Shown piece after piece: positions 19,379-28,730 of a stretch of 64,000 nucleotides of DNA. How positions within the stretch are numbered: the first letter of the stretch is position 1; every line of letters starts with the position of its first letter. A program made the position numbers and the translations under genes. Below the pieces are notes generated by a model. That model worked only from the letters and a program-made list of their open reading frames with translations, did no database searches and was not told the DNA's origin. The DNA comes from Mycobacterium sp. 1274761.0 (GTDB lineage Bacteria; Actinomycetota; Actinomycetes; Mycobacteriales; Mycobacteriaceae), in the NCBI RefSeq assembly GCF_001668615.1, contig NZ_LZMC01000084.1, positions 1 to 64,000 on the forward strand, read 5' to 3'.

Positions 19379-19657
19379 ATGGGGGGAAACACCGAAGTCG
19401 ATCTGAGCGCGCTGCGCGCCGTCGGCGACCACGTCACCGAAGCCGCCGACACGATCGCCCAATTGCACTGGCCGGCCCTGCCAGCCGACCAACTGAGGGG
19501 CTCGGCCGTCAGCGGTGTGGCCGCCACCGACCTCATCGCCGCGAAGCTCACCGATGTCATCGGCAACATGCGCGCCTGGGCGGTCGCCGCGCGGATGACC
19601 GCCGACGCCATCGAGGGGGCCGACGGCCGCAGCGCCGACCGCTTCCCACCCCGATGA
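19379..19657 (+). CDS. ESX-like small helical protein
   Basis: 92 aa, mostly helical: VDLSALRAVGDHVTEAADTIAQL, then ATDLIAAKLTDVIGNMRAWAVAARMTADAIEGAD. This resembles the EspC/WXG100-related small proteins encoded upstream of larger type VII-associated proteins (Rv2078-like). There is no signal peptide. The stop overlaps the ATG of the DUF1023 hydrolase gene (ATGA). I infer a chaperone or partner of that protein; no YxxxD/E export motif is visible in it. Confidence 0.65.
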   Translation: MGGNTEVDLSALRAVGDHVTEAADTIAQLHWPALPADQLRGSAVSGVAATDLIAAKLTDVIGNMRAWAVAARMTADAIEGADGRSADRFPPR

Positions 19658-21243
19658 GCAGGCCGACGGTAGCGCAGGCCGAAGCGTGGCGGCCCGACGC
19701 GCTCCTGGGAACGGCCGACGAATGGGACCGTGCCGCAACAGATTTGCAGTCATGGATCGACGCGGTCGCGCGCAAAATCGACGGCAGCAAGCGTTTCTGG
19801 ACCGGAGCGGCAGCCGACGCAGCCCGTGAGCACGGCGCCACGATCGCATCTACCGGCGCGGTGGTGACCCGGTGCCTGATCGCCGCCGCCGTCGCGACGC
19901 GCGACGGTGCCGCACAGATGAGAACTGCCCGCGACGACATCGTCGCCCTCGTCGCCACCGCACGCGGCCAGGGCTTTACGGTCGCCGACGACGGCGCCGT
20001 GACCGGAGGTGACCCGTCGCGCCCAATAGTTTCCCTGACCGGCGGCAGCGTGGCGGTGACGGCCGACGTGTTGAGCTCCCAGATCGCTGCTGCCCTCGAT
20101 CACCTCGGCTCAGCGGATGCCGACGCCGCGCGGGACATCACCGAGGCGCTCACTCCAGCCCACGCTCCTAAGGTCCAGACGGTGGCGGCCGGGGCGGGAC
20201 CGATCCCTCTCGCCGATGTCGTCGCGGGCTGGTCGGCGATCAGCCAGGACCGCATCGCTAGCCAGATCGCTGCGATGACGCCCGATCAACAGCAAGCGCT
20301 GATCGACGACTTTCCCAAGCAGGTAGGCAACACCGATGGGGTCCCTTGGGACATGCGCGTTGCGGCCAACCGGGTCAACGTCGCCAAGGCGATCGTCGAT
20401 GAACGCCGCGAGAACCGTCCGGGAGCGCAGGCGCGCATCGCCTTCTACCAGGGGTTGCTCGCGGAGGTCGACGACCCGGCGCGCAGCGGCCGACGCATCG
20501 GCCGCCAGATTCTGGCCTTCGATCCCGACCGGGCGTCGTTGATCGAACTCAACGGCGACCTGGCCGCGGCCAAGAGCGTCGCGGTCATGGTGCCCGGCAT
20601 GAACACCACGATCGAAGGTTCGGCAGCCAACACCACCACGGCTCGCCGGTTCGTTGCGGCCACGCGCGGGGAGGTGGCGGCCATTACCTACCTCGGTGGC
20701 CCGTTCCCGCGAGGCAGCACGCTGGTCGCCGGGGCCGTCGACGCGGCAGATCCGCGCTACGCGCTCGACATGGCACCGCGACTGGTGGCGTTCAGCGAGG
20801 ACGTCGACCGCACCGTCGACGCCACCGGTCGCAGCATTCCGGTCACCTATGTCGGCCACTCCTACGGCGGTTCAATCCTCGGCACCGCTGAGGTTTTCGG
20901 TCTGACGGCCGACCGCACTCTCTATCTCGCGGCCGCGGGCGCAGGCGTCGGTGTCGACGATCCCTCCGACTGGCACAACCGCAATCCCGACGTGCTGAGG
21001 TTCTCGATGACCGCGCCCGGTGATCCCATCGGACTGGTCCAGGGCAGCCCGACCAGCCCGCACGGCGCCGACCCGGACACCATGCCGGACGTAATCCACT
21101 TGGCCCCAGGCGATTACGACGACGGTCGGCCGATGGCCGGGCCGCAGGCACACACCGACATCGTCAACGCGCCATCGGATTCCTGGCGCAACATCCTGGC
21201 GGTGATCACGGGCGATTCGCTAACTCTGCACAAAGCGGGATGA
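19654..21243 (+). CDS. DUF1023 alpha/beta hydrolase with ESX-like N-terminal helices
   Basis: 529 aa. The first roughly 130 residues are a helical domain (VAQAEAWRPDALLGTADEWD, FWTGAAADAAREHG) like WXG100/EspA-type proteins. The C-terminal half is an alpha/beta hydrolase: VMVPGMNTT, then TYVGHSYGGSILG with the nucleophile Ser near residue 403 and a His in QAHTDIVNA. The M. tuberculosis relative is Rv2079 as I recall. Start ATG 19654 overlaps the partner's stop. Likely exported or cell-surface lipolytic or peptidolytic enzyme; substrate unknown. Secretion by an ESX system is an inference. Confidence 0.75.
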   Translation: MSRPTVAQAEAWRPDALLGTADEWDRAATDLQSWIDAVARKIDGSKRFWTGAAADAAREHGATIASTGAVVTRCLIAAAVATRDGAAQMRTARDDIVALVATARGQGFTVADDGAVTGGDPSRPIVSLTGGSVAVTADVLSSQIAAALDHLGSADADAARDITEALTPAHAPKVQTVAAGAGPIPLADVVAGWSAISQDRIASQIAAMTPDQQQALIDDFPKQVGNTDGVPWDMRVAANRVNVAKAIVDERRENRPGAQARIAFYQGLLAEVDDPARSGRRIGRQILAFDPDRASLIELNGDLAAAKSVAVMVPGMNTTIEGSAANTTTARRFVAATRGEVAAITYLGGPFPRGSTLVAGAVDAADPRYALDMAPRLVAFSEDVDRTVDATGRSIPVTYVGHSYGGSILGTAEVFGLTADRTLYLAAAGAGVGVDDPSDWHNRNPDVLRFSMTAPGDPIGLVQGSPTSPHGADPDTMPDVIHLAPGDYDDGRPMAGPQAHTDIVNAPSDSWRNILAVITGDSLTLHKAG

Positions 21244-21263
21244 GCGTTGGCACAATCTGAGCA

Positions 21264-22136
21264 ATGTCGTCCCGCAGCAGCCCGGTCGACGGGTTCCGGC
21301 TGGCATTCGACCGGCACGGCACCCCCGGCGCACCCGCGGTGGTGTTGCTGCACGGATGGCCGGGCAACCGGCACGACTACCGCCGCGTGGTGCCGCTACT
21401 GGCCGACACCGCCGACGTGATCGTCCCCGATCTGCGCGGTTTCGGCGGCTCCGACAAGCATGCCGTCGACGTGCGTCACTTCTACAGTGCCAGCGCGCAG
21501 GCCGCCAGCGTGGTGGGGCTCGTCAACGAGCTGGGCCTGTCGCACGTCGTGCTCGTCGGCTACGACATCGGCAGCCGGGTGGCACAAAGCGTGGCGCGGA
21601 TGTATCCCGACCTGGCGGCAGCGCTCGTGTTGTCCCCGCCGTTGCCCGGCGCCGGCACCCGTGTGCTCAACCCGAAGTCGCAGCGGGAGTACTGGTATCA
21701 GGCGTTTCACCAGCTGCCGCTGGCCGAGGGGCTGATGGACGGCAACCTCGACACCGTGCGGGAATATCTGCGCCACTTCTGGACTCATTGGTCGGGGCCG
21801 AATTTCGTTCTGCCGGACGATGATCTGGAGCAGCTGGCGTCCGACTACGCCCTGCCCGGCGCGTTTTCGGCGTCGATCGCCTGGTATCGGGCTGGTGCCG
21901 GCATGGTCGCGCAGTCGCTGACCGAGCCGCCGCCTGACCGCGCCATCAAGATTGCCGCCTCGACGGAGGTGCTATTGCCGCAACATGATCCGTTGTTCCC
22001 GCTCGAGTGGGCCGATCACCTGGACGGCTACTTCGTCGACGCCAGAACGCGTCGGATCGACGGCGTCGGGCACTTCACCCCGCTGGAGTGTCCTCAGGAG
22101 TTGGCTGACGTGATCCTCGCGCGCCTCACCGGGTGA
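21264..22136 (+). CDS. Alpha/beta hydrolase (epoxide hydrolase-like)
   Basis: 290 aa. HGWPGNRHDYR oxyanion motif, PDLRGFGGSDK, and the nucleophile elbow VGYDIGSRV with Asp instead of Ser, the mark of epoxide hydrolases and haloalkane dehalogenases. The catalytic His is in GVGHFTPLE; the Asp of LPQHDPLFP is the acid. Intact length. Starts 20 bp after the DUF1023 gene and converges on prcA with a 3-bp gap. Substrate unknown. Confidence 0.8.
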   Translation: MSSRSSPVDGFRLAFDRHGTPGAPAVVLLHGWPGNRHDYRRVVPLLADTADVIVPDLRGFGGSDKHAVDVRHFYSASAQAASVVGLVNELGLSHVVLVGYDIGSRVAQSVARMYPDLAAALVLSPPLPGAGTRVLNPKSQREYWYQAFHQLPLAEGLMDGNLDTVREYLRHFWTHWSGPNFVLPDDDLEQLASDYALPGAFSASIAWYRAGAGMVAQSLTEPPPDRAIKIAASTEVLLPQHDPLFPLEWADHLDGYFVDARTRRIDGVGHFTPLECPQELADVILARLTG

Positions 22137-22139
22137 GCG

Positions 22140-22859
22140 TCACTCCGAACTGGAAGAGTCCTGCGGCAGCAGGGATTCGAGCGCCGGTCCGGTGATCCGC
22201 CGGAACGCCCGCCTCGGGCGGTTCGCATCGAGGATCGCGACCTCGAGGGTCTCGGGCCCGAGCGTGCGGTTGTCCGAACCGTTTCCGCCTGCGGTGAGCG
22301 CATTGATCGCGATCTCTACCGCATCGGCCAGGGTCGTGTTCTCGGCGTAGCTCTCGTTGAGCTTCTCGATGATCGGCTCCGTCGTACCACCCATCACCAC
22401 GAAGTGCGGTTCGTCGGCGATCGAGCCGTCGTAGGTGATGCGGTAGAGCTCGGGGGGTTTGGTCTCACCGTGGTGGGCGACCTCGGCGACGCACAGCTCG
22501 ACCTCGTAGGGCTTGGCCTGCTCGGTGAAGATGGTGCCCAGAGTCTGCGCGTAGATGTTCGCCAGCTGGCGGCCAGTCACGTCACGGCGGGCGTAGGCAT
22601 AGCCGCGGGTGTCCGCGTACTGGATCCCGCCACGCCGTAGGTTGTCGAATTCGTTGAACCGGCCGACGGCCGCGAAGCCGACGCGGTCGTAGAGCTCACT
22701 GACCTTCTGCAGCGACCGCGACGGGTTCTCCGCAACGAACAACACACCGTCGGCGTAAGCCAGCACGACGACGCTGCGGCCCCTGGCGATGCCTTTACGC
22801 GCGAGCTCCGAGCGCTCGCGCATCGCCTGCTCGGGCGAGATGAAATATGGAAAGCTCAC
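22140..22859 (-). CDS. prcA: 20S proteasome alpha subunit PrcA
   Basis: 239 aa. [35 protein letters not shown] is the classic bacterial proteasome alpha start, whose N-terminal residues gate the pore that Mpa opens. GTG start overlaps the prcB stop. The C-terminal tail is acidic and serine-rich. Seven alpha subunits cap each face of the PrcBA core. Confidence 0.97.
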   Translation of the reverse strand: MSFPYFISPEQAMRERSELARKGIARGRSVVVLAYADGVLFVAENPSRSLQKVSELYDRVGFAAVGRFNEFDNLRRGGIQYADTRGYAYARRDVTGRQLANIYAQTLGTIFTEQAKPYEVELCVAEVAHHGETKPPELYRITYDGSIADEPHFVVMGGTTEPIIEKLNESYAENTTLADAVEIAINALTAGGNGSDNRTLGPETLEVAILDANRPRRAFRRITGPALESLLPQDSSSSE

Positions 22860-23782
22860 GAATCTCCCCGCGCATCCGTCGACCGGTGAACCGCGTCAGG
22901 CCCGAAAGTATCCGACCGCGAACGACTTTCGATGACCTGCCGGGCGAAGTCGGCGATGCGCTGCTCGGGCACTTCTTCGGCGCCGTCGGCACCGATGATG
23001 ACGGCCGTCGGGTAAATGCCACGCACCAAATCCGGGCCCCCGGTCGCGGAATCGTCGTCGGCGGCGTCGTACAGCGCCTCGACAGCGACCCGCAGCGCCG
23101 AGTCAGCGTCGGTGACCCGTGAATACAGCTTCTTGATCGACGACTTGGCGAAGATCGATCCCGAGCCCACCGACTGGTAGCCCTCGTCCTCGAAGTTCCA
23201 TCCGCCCGCCGCGTCGAATGACACGATGCGGCCTGCGGCTTCGGGATTCGGATCGTCGAGGTCGAAACCGGCCAGCAGCGGCAGCGCGACGAAGCCCTGC
23301 AGTGCAGCCCCGAGGTTGCCGCGGACCATGGTGGCCAGCCGGTTCACCTTGCCCGCGAAGGTCAACGCGACGCCCTCGAGCTTTTCGTAGTGCTCGAGTT
23401 CGACGGCGTAGAGGCGGGCGAACTCGACGGCGATGGCCGCGGTGCCCGCGATCCCGGTGGCCGTGTAGTCGTCGGTGATGTAGACCTTCTGCACATCACG
23501 GCCGGCAATCATGTTGCCCTGCGTTGAGCGGCGATCGCCTGCCATCACCACGCCGCCGGGGTATTTCAGCGCGACGATCGTGGTGCCGTGCGGAAGCGCA
23601 TCGCCCGGCTGAGGGGCGGCTGCTCTGTTCACGGGTAACAGTTCGGGCGCCTGGCGGCGCAGCAGTTCAGAAAACGATGACAAGTCCACGCGCACGTGAG
23701 GAGCATAGAAGTTTTGAGGAATGGAGGGTGCGCCGGGAAGAGGTGGGGGGAAGAACAGCTGATCGCGGTGCGTCCAGCTCAC
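22856..23782 (-). CDS. prcB: 20S proteasome beta subunit PrcB
   Basis: 308 aa including a 66-residue propeptide. Autocleavage would occur before Thr67 in [15 protein letters not shown], exposing the N-terminal nucleophile threonine. Catalytic-site neighbours [13 protein letters not shown] and [15 protein letters not shown] are present. GTG start 23782 overlaps the pup stop (GTGA). The propeptide is longer than in M. tuberculosis by a proline-rich insertion near residues 10-30. Also overlaps prcA by 4 nt. Confidence 0.97.
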   Translation of the reverse strand: MSWTHRDQLFFPPPLPGAPSIPQNFYAPHVRVDLSSFSELLRRQAPELLPVNRAAAPQPGDALPHGTTIVALKYPGGVVMAGDRRSTQGNMIAGRDVQKVYITDDYTATGIAGTAAIAVEFARLYAVELEHYEKLEGVALTFAGKVNRLATMVRGNLGAALQGFVALPLLAGFDLDDPNPEAAGRIVSFDAAGGWNFEDEGYQSVGSGSIFAKSSIKKLYSRVTDADSALRVAVEALYDAADDDSATGGPDLVRGIYPTAVIIGADGAEEVPEQRIADFARQVIESRSRSDTFGPDAVHRSTDARGDS

Positions 23783-23973
23783 TGTCCGCCCTTCTGGACG
23801 TATGCGCGCACGAAGTCTTCGGCGTTCTCTTCGAGAACGTCGTCGATCTCGTCGAGCAGATCGTCGGTCTCCTCGGCCAGCTTCTCGCGACGCTCCTGCC
23901 CGGCGGCCGTGCTGCCGGTGAGGTCGTCGTCCTCCCCGCCACCACCGCCACGCTTGGTCTGCTCCTGAGCCAT
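23779..23973 (-). CDS. pup: Prokaryotic ubiquitin-like protein Pup
   Basis: 64 aa from the ATG at 23973, the standard length. Disordered Gly/Asp-rich N-terminus, then the coiled-coil segment [29 protein letters not shown] recognised by Mpa, ending in GGQ. The final Gln must be deamidated to Glu by Dop before PafA can use it. An in-frame ATG five codons upstream (23988) is less likely. First gene of pup-prcB-prcA, which all overlap. Confidence 0.97.
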   Translation of the reverse strand: MAQEQTKRGGGGGEDDDLTGSTAAGQERREKLAEETDDLLDEIDDVLEENAEDFVRAYVQKGGQ

Positions 23974-24100
23974 CGCTGCCTCCTGCATCGTCTGCGCCAG
24001 TCGCCGACGGGCCGTGTCGCCGCCCGCCGTTCCTCCACCCTACCGTTCGGCGGCCGAATTGCCTGCGATAGCACGCGTCAGGGTGGCGGGTGGGGACAAC

Positions 24101-25597
24101 TCAAGTGGTGAGCTGTTCCACCAATTCCACAGCGCTGTCGACGGAGTCCAGCAGCGCTCCGACATGGGCTTTACTGCCCCGCAGCGGCTCGAGGGTGGGA
24201 ATCCGGACCAGCGAATCGCCACCGAGGTCGAAGATCACCGAGTCCCAGCTGGCGGCCGCGATGTCGGCGCCGAAGCGGCGCAGGCACTCGCCGCGGAAAT
24301 AGGCGCGGGTGTCCGTCGGCGGGTTGTCGACGGCGTCACGGACCTGCTGTTCGGTGACCAACCGCTTCATCGAACCGCGCGCCACGAGCCGGTTGTAGAG
24401 ACCCTTGTCGAGGCGGACGTCGGAGTACTGCAGGTCGACCAAGTGCAGCCGTGGTGCCGACCAGTTCAGGTTCTCCCGGTTGCGGAAGCCCTCGAGCAGG
24501 CGGAGTTTCGCCGGCCAGTCCAGAATCTCGGCGCATTCCATCGGATCGCGTTCGAGCAGATCCAGCACGTGCGCCCAGGTTTCGACGATGTCGGCGGCGC
24601 GCGGGTCGGCGTCGCGGCTGTCCACCAGCTTGGCCACCCGGTCAAGGTAGATCCTTTGCAGGGCAAGGCCGGTCAGTTCGCGGCCATCGGCGAGCGCGAC
24701 GGTTGCGCGCAGCGACGGGTCACGGCTGATGACATGTACGGCGTGCACCGGCCGCGCCAACGCCAGATCGGTGAGGTCCATACCCTCTTCGATCAGGTCC
24801 AGTACCAGCGAGGTGGCGCCCAGCTTCAGATACGTCGACGTCTCGGCGAGGTTGGCGTCGCCGATGATCACGTGCAGCCTGCGGTACTTGTCGGCGTCGG
24901 CGTGCGGCTCATCGCGGGTGTTGATGATGCCGCGCTTGAGCGTGGTCTCCAGCCCGACCTCGACCTCGATGTAGTCCGATCGCTGCGACAGCTGGAAGCC
25001 GGGTTCATCACCCGACGGGCCGATCCCGACCCGACCGGAGCCGGTGATCACCTGGCGGGACACCAGGAACGGCGTCAGGCCCGCGATCACGGCCGAGAAC
25101 GGTGTCTGCCGGCTCATCAGGTAGTTCTCGTGAGAGCCGTAGGAGGCGCCCTTGCCGTCCACGTTGTTCTTGTACAGCTGCAGCTTCGCCGCGCCCGGCA
25201 CGCTGGCCACATGGCGCGCGGCGGCCTCCATCACCCGCTCGCCTGCCTTGTCCCAGATGACCGCGTCCAGCGGGTCCGTGCACTCGGGCGCCGAGTACTC
25301 CGGGTGGGCGTGGTCGACGTACAACCGCGCCCCGTTGGTCAGGATCATGTTGGCCGCACCGACCTCGTCGGCGTCCACGACCGGCGGCGGGCCCGCCGAC
25401 CGGCTCAGGTCGAAGCCGCGCGCGTCACGCAGCGGCGATTCGACCTCGTAGTCCCATCGGGTCCGCTTGGCCCGTTGGATGCCCGCGGCGGCGGCATACG
25501 CCAGCACCGCCTGCGTCGACGTCAAGATCGGATTGGCGGTGGGGTCGGACGGCGAGGATATGCCGTACTCGACCTCCGTTCCGATAATCCGTTGCAT
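24101..25597 (-). CDS. dop: Deamidase/depupylase Dop
   Basis: 498 aa. [14 protein letters not shown] holds Glu8 and Glu10 of the nucleotide/Mg site, and [14 protein letters not shown] the catalytic Asp95. [11 protein letters not shown] and [15 protein letters not shown] are shared with PafA. The Dop-loop region follows the first strands. It deamidates Pup-Gln and removes Pup from substrates. The 127-bp gap to pup could hold a promoter for the downstream operon. Confidence 0.97.
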   Translation of the reverse strand: MQRIIGTEVEYGISSPSDPTANPILTSTQAVLAYAAAAGIQRAKRTRWDYEVESPLRDARGFDLSRSAGPPPVVDADEVGAANMILTNGARLYVDHAHPEYSAPECTDPLDAVIWDKAGERVMEAAARHVASVPGAAKLQLYKNNVDGKGASYGSHENYLMSRQTPFSAVIAGLTPFLVSRQVITGSGRVGIGPSGDEPGFQLSQRSDYIEVEVGLETTLKRGIINTRDEPHADADKYRRLHVIIGDANLAETSTYLKLGATSLVLDLIEEGMDLTDLALARPVHAVHVISRDPSLRATVALADGRELTGLALQRIYLDRVAKLVDSRDADPRAADIVETWAHVLDLLERDPMECAEILDWPAKLRLLEGFRNRENLNWSAPRLHLVDLQYSDVRLDKGLYNRLVARGSMKRLVTEQQVRDAVDNPPTDTRAYFRGECLRRFGADIAAASWDSVIFDLGGDSLVRIPTLEPLRGSKAHVGALLDSVDSAVELVEQLTT

Positions 25598-25636
25598 GCA
25601 TCCAGCCTAGGTGACGGCGCACAGTAGCCTTCGACC

Positions 25637-26839
25637 GTGCCGTGGCAGCGAGACCGAACAGCGGGCGGGGCGGCGGGAGCGGCCGCGTCGGAGGAAGTGA
25701 TGCGCAGGCGCGCCGCCGACGCATGGTTTCTGCAGCGGGGGCTGCCCGCGGTGCTGCGTCCGGGTGCATTGCTGCGCCGGTTGTGGCCACGATCGGCGCC
25801 CGTGCTGGCCGTGTTCGCGGTGTTCATGGCCAACTCGATCGTCGTCGTTCAGATCACGGGCAAGCACACCATCGACATCGACGGTCATCCCACGCGCACG
25901 GAATGGTTCGTGCTCGGGCTGCTGGTGTTGGTGCTGCCGGTGGCGGCAGCAGTCGGCTGGGGGGTGGCGCGCATCGGCAGCGTGAGAAACCGCACTGTCG
26001 CGGCGGTCATCTCCCTGATGGTAGTGGTCGCGGGCGGCATTCTCGGCGGTCCAAGTGAACGGATCGTGGCCAACCTCTTGTTCGAAGCGGTCGTGATAGC
26101 CGTCGTGGTGGCGCTCACCGCATGCGGAGTCGGTTCCATCCTCGGTTGGGGGCTGCACACGGCGGTGGACAACCTCACCTATATCGGCCCGCTGTTCGTC
26201 CGCGCGCTGCCTGTGGTGCTGCTGACGGTGCTCGTCTTCTTCAATACCTACGTGTGGGTGATGGCATCCACTGTCAGTCGCTCGCGGCTGTGGCTGGCGC
26301 TGGCGTTCCTCGGTGTCATCGCTATCGCGTTCATCGCGTCGGCCACCGTGGACCGAGTGCGGCCGATGTTGTCGGGGACCCGCCAATCGTCCGACGACAA
26401 TATTCGGTTGAGCGGTACGCCCTTCGAGACGATGGCCGATCCGACATCGGCTGTTGCACTGTCCCGCCGTGAGCGTGTCAACGTGGTCTTCGTCCTCGTC
26501 ACATCCCAGGTGCTCCAGGTGTCGCTGGTGGCGATGGTCGCCGGGCTGATCTTTTTCGTACTCGGCCTCATCCTGCTGAGCCCGGATTTGTTGGCGCAGT
26601 GGACGCGCAACGGATCCAGCGATGGCCAATTCCTTGGAATGACCTTGCCGGTTCCGCAATCACTCATCCAGGTCAGTTTGTTTCTGGCCGGCTTGACGTT
26701 CATGTATGTCAGCGCGCGAGCGGTCGGAGACGCTGATTACCGCAGCCGCTTCCTCGACCCGTTGATCGATGACCTCCGCCTGACGCTGGTCGCGCGAAGC
26801 CGATATCGCGCCGCCGTTGCGCCGCACACCCATTCGTAG
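25637..26839 (+). CDS. Polytopic membrane protein (Rv2113-like), copy 1
   Basis: 400 aa. An N-terminal cytosolic stretch with RRRAADAWFLQRGLPAVLRPG, then about eight hydrophobic segments, and a C-terminal LDPLIDDLRLTLVARSRY. The GTG at 25637 lies 39 bp from the divergent dop start. The same layout and several motifs (W-FLxRGLPxVL, FLALLV, LDPL-D) recur in the next gene, so the two are paralogues. Position beside dop matches M. tuberculosis Rv2113, whose function I do not know. Confidence 0.8.
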   Translation: MPWQRDRTAGGAAGAAASEEVMRRRAADAWFLQRGLPAVLRPGALLRRLWPRSAPVLAVFAVFMANSIVVVQITGKHTIDIDGHPTRTEWFVLGLLVLVLPVAAAVGWGVARIGSVRNRTVAAVISLMVVVAGGILGGPSERIVANLLFEAVVIAVVVALTACGVGSILGWGLHTAVDNLTYIGPLFVRALPVVLLTVLVFFNTYVWVMASTVSRSRLWLALAFLGVIAIAFIASATVDRVRPMLSGTRQSSDDNIRLSGTPFETMADPTSAVALSRRERVNVVFVLVTSQVLQVSLVAMVAGLIFFVLGLILLSPDLLAQWTRNGSSDGQFLGMTLPVPQSLIQVSLFLAGLTFMYVSARAVGDADYRSRFLDPLIDDLRLTLVARSRYRAAVAPHTHS

Positions 26840-26854
26840 CGTTTGTCCCGCACA

Positions 26855-28018
26855 ATGTCTGCCGTGCCACAAATGCGAGAGGTGCACCAGTGGTTCCTGC
26901 ATCGCGGACTGCCGCTGGTGTTGACCCGCCGGGTGCGCTCACGGGCACTGATCGAGCGCTCGGCGCCGGTGGTCAGCGGTGTCGGCGCGATCATCTCAGT
27001 GACGATGATGCTGGCCGAGCTCACCGGCGGCGAGCCCGACCTCGGCAACGTGATCCGGCTCGGGGTGCTGACCCTGCTGCTGATCGCCGCTCCGGTGACG
27101 TTGGGTCTGCTGCATCAATCGGGCACGACGCTGGGCAAGGCGGGTCGACGTTCTGCCGCGCTGGTGGTGATGGCACTCTTCGTGTTCGGACTTCCGTTCG
27201 CCGACAGCGGATTTTCGGGCATAGCCGCGGCAGAAGCGTTCGGTTTCGCGGTCGTCGCGCTGATCGTCGTGTGGCTGACCTACCTCGGTTTCGGGGCAAT
27301 TGCACTGTGGGCGTTCCGGTATGCGCTCGTGCAAGTCGGTGCCCTCGGCACGCTGATGAGCCGTGCGCTGCCGCTGCTGATGCTGACCGTCGTCGTCTAT
27401 TTCACCGGGGAGCTGTGGCAGCTCGCCGCCCGGATGACGCGCCAACGGCTCTGGCAGACAGTGGGATTCCTCGCGCTGGTGGCAATCGCCTTCATGGTCA
27501 CGACGATTCGCGACGAAGTACGAGCGCTGCGCGACGATCGGGCCGAGCAGCACGATCCGGCGCGACTGTTGGCGGGCACACCGCTTGCGATCGAAGCGGG
27601 GCGTCAGCCGCCGCGGACCGCCCTGTCACTCGCCGAGCAGGTCAACGTCGTCGCGGTGATGGTGGTGTCGCAGGCGATCCAGGTGGTGTTCTTCACCGCC
27701 GGGTTGTTCGCGTTCTTCCTGGCGCTGGGCGTCATCGCGGTTCCCGACGATGTGACGGTCCTGTGGTCAGCCGAAGCGAGCTGCCCCGTCGGCGAACCAC
27801 CGTGCGCGGGAACCTGGTTCGGCATTCACATCCCGATACCGCAGACCGTCGTGCATACATCGCTGTTCGTGGCGGTGCTTTCCGGGTTGTATTTCACGGT
27901 GAGCACCAGCGTGGACCCGCTGTACCGGCAGCGCTTCTTCGACCCGCTGGTGTCCGACGTCGCGGTGAGCCTGGCCGGCCGCGACGCCTATCTCGAGATG
28001 GAGGGCTGCAGCGAGTAG
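26855..28018 (+). CDS. Polytopic membrane protein (Rv2113-like), copy 2
   Basis: 387 aa from ATG 26855. TTG 26843 and GTG 26864 are alternatives in the same frame. MREVHQWFLHRGLPLVLTRRVRSRALIERSAPVV aligns with the start of the previous gene, and VDPLYRQRFFDPLVSDVAVSLAGRDAY with its end. Multiple transmembrane helices lie between. A short loop with three Cys (EASCPVGEPPCAG) has no counterpart in copy 1. Fifteen bases separate it from copy 1. Its last 31 bp overlap the convergent gene ending at 27988. Confidence 0.78.
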   Translation: MSAVPQMREVHQWFLHRGLPLVLTRRVRSRALIERSAPVVSGVGAIISVTMMLAELTGGEPDLGNVIRLGVLTLLLIAAPVTLGLLHQSGTTLGKAGRRSAALVVMALFVFGLPFADSGFSGIAAAEAFGFAVVALIVVWLTYLGFGAIALWAFRYALVQVGALGTLMSRALPLLMLTVVVYFTGELWQLAARMTRQRLWQTVGFLALVAIAFMVTTIRDEVRALRDDRAEQHDPARLLAGTPLAIEAGRQPPRTALSLAEQVNVVAVMVVSQAIQVVFFTAGLFAFFLALGVIAVPDDVTVLWSAEASCPVGEPPCAGTWFGIHIPIPQTVVHTSLFVAVLSGLYFTVSTSVDPLYRQRFFDPLVSDVAVSLAGRDAYLEMEGCSE

Positions 28019-28626
28019 CTGTTGGCAAGATCATCCTGGATCACGCTCGCGTCTCGCCCTGTCGTGTCGACGACGACGGGTGAGGCAGGTGTGCTCGCCT
28101 CAAAGCCCCATCCCGGCGGCAGCGACAGTCGCTGCGCAAGGCCGGGCAGATCGCTGAGCGTCAGATTCGCATCGACGGTCTGGCTGTAGGTCTGCATGAT
28201 CCAGCGCCTACCGTCGGGGTCGACCAGCTCGTAGATGTCGCGGCCGGCATCGAACGTAAACACAGCTTTCCGGTCCACTTTGTTCTCGTGATATGGCGCG
28301 GGGTTCATCGACGAGAGCGCAACGGTGGCCTGCCGGATCATCTCCAGGCCGCCGAAGGTTTTGCGCGCCAGTTCTTCTCGGCCGACCTTGCCGATACGGC
28401 TCATCAGCCAGTAGCGGGGACCGTTCAACAGCGCCGCAACGGCGCCGTTCTCGTCGGCGATCGCCTTGGCGTCCAACGCCTCCCACAACTCGGCCGGGCA
28501 ATCGTTGAGCGGAAACGTGTTGTACACCGTCGCCTGTGGACCTGACTCCGTCGCGCTGACGAGCAGCACTTCGCCGTAGCGCTTGCCGTAGACGCCCTCG
28601 ATCGTCGTGACATTGTGGTTGGGCAT
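27988..28626 (-). CDS. Conserved hypothetical protein
   Basis: 212 aa from ATG 28626; the longer frame upstream runs into an intergenic palindrome. It has no signal peptide and no membrane segment. Visible patterns: VTTIEGVYGKRYGEVLLV, a region ending NGPRYWLMSRIGK, and RRWIMQTYSQ. I do not recognise a catalytic motif. It sits between the tandem membrane proteins and mpa, about where I recall Rv2114 in M. tuberculosis, but I cannot confirm homology. Confidence 0.72.
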   Translation of the reverse strand: MPNHNVTTIEGVYGKRYGEVLLVSATESGPQATVYNTFPLNDCPAELWEALDAKAIADENGAVAALLNGPRYWLMSRIGKVGREELARKTFGGLEMIRQATVALSSMNPAPYHENKVDRKAVFTFDAGRDIYELVDPDGRRWIMQTYSQTVDANLTLSDLPGLAQRLSLPPGWGFEASTPASPVVVDTTGRDASVIQDDLANSYSLQPSISR

Positions 28627-28650
28627 GTCGCGACGGTAGCCCTCGATCGC

Positions 28651-28715
28651 CCGCGAGCGTGCGCAAAATGTCGAGGTTGCGCGGCGGGTCGTGTCGCAGA
28701 CACGCACGCTCGCGG
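28651..28715. repeat. Intergenic 13-bp inverted repeat
   Basis: CCGCGAGCGTGCG (28651-28663) and CGCACGCTCGCGG (28703-28715) are perfect inverted arms separated by 39 nt. They sit in the 104-bp gap downstream of mpa and upstream of the 27988-28626 gene. No T-tract follows either arm. It could be a dispersed intergenic palindrome or a transcription boundary. Confidence 0.85.
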
Positions 28716-28730
28716 CAAATGGGAAAGCCG

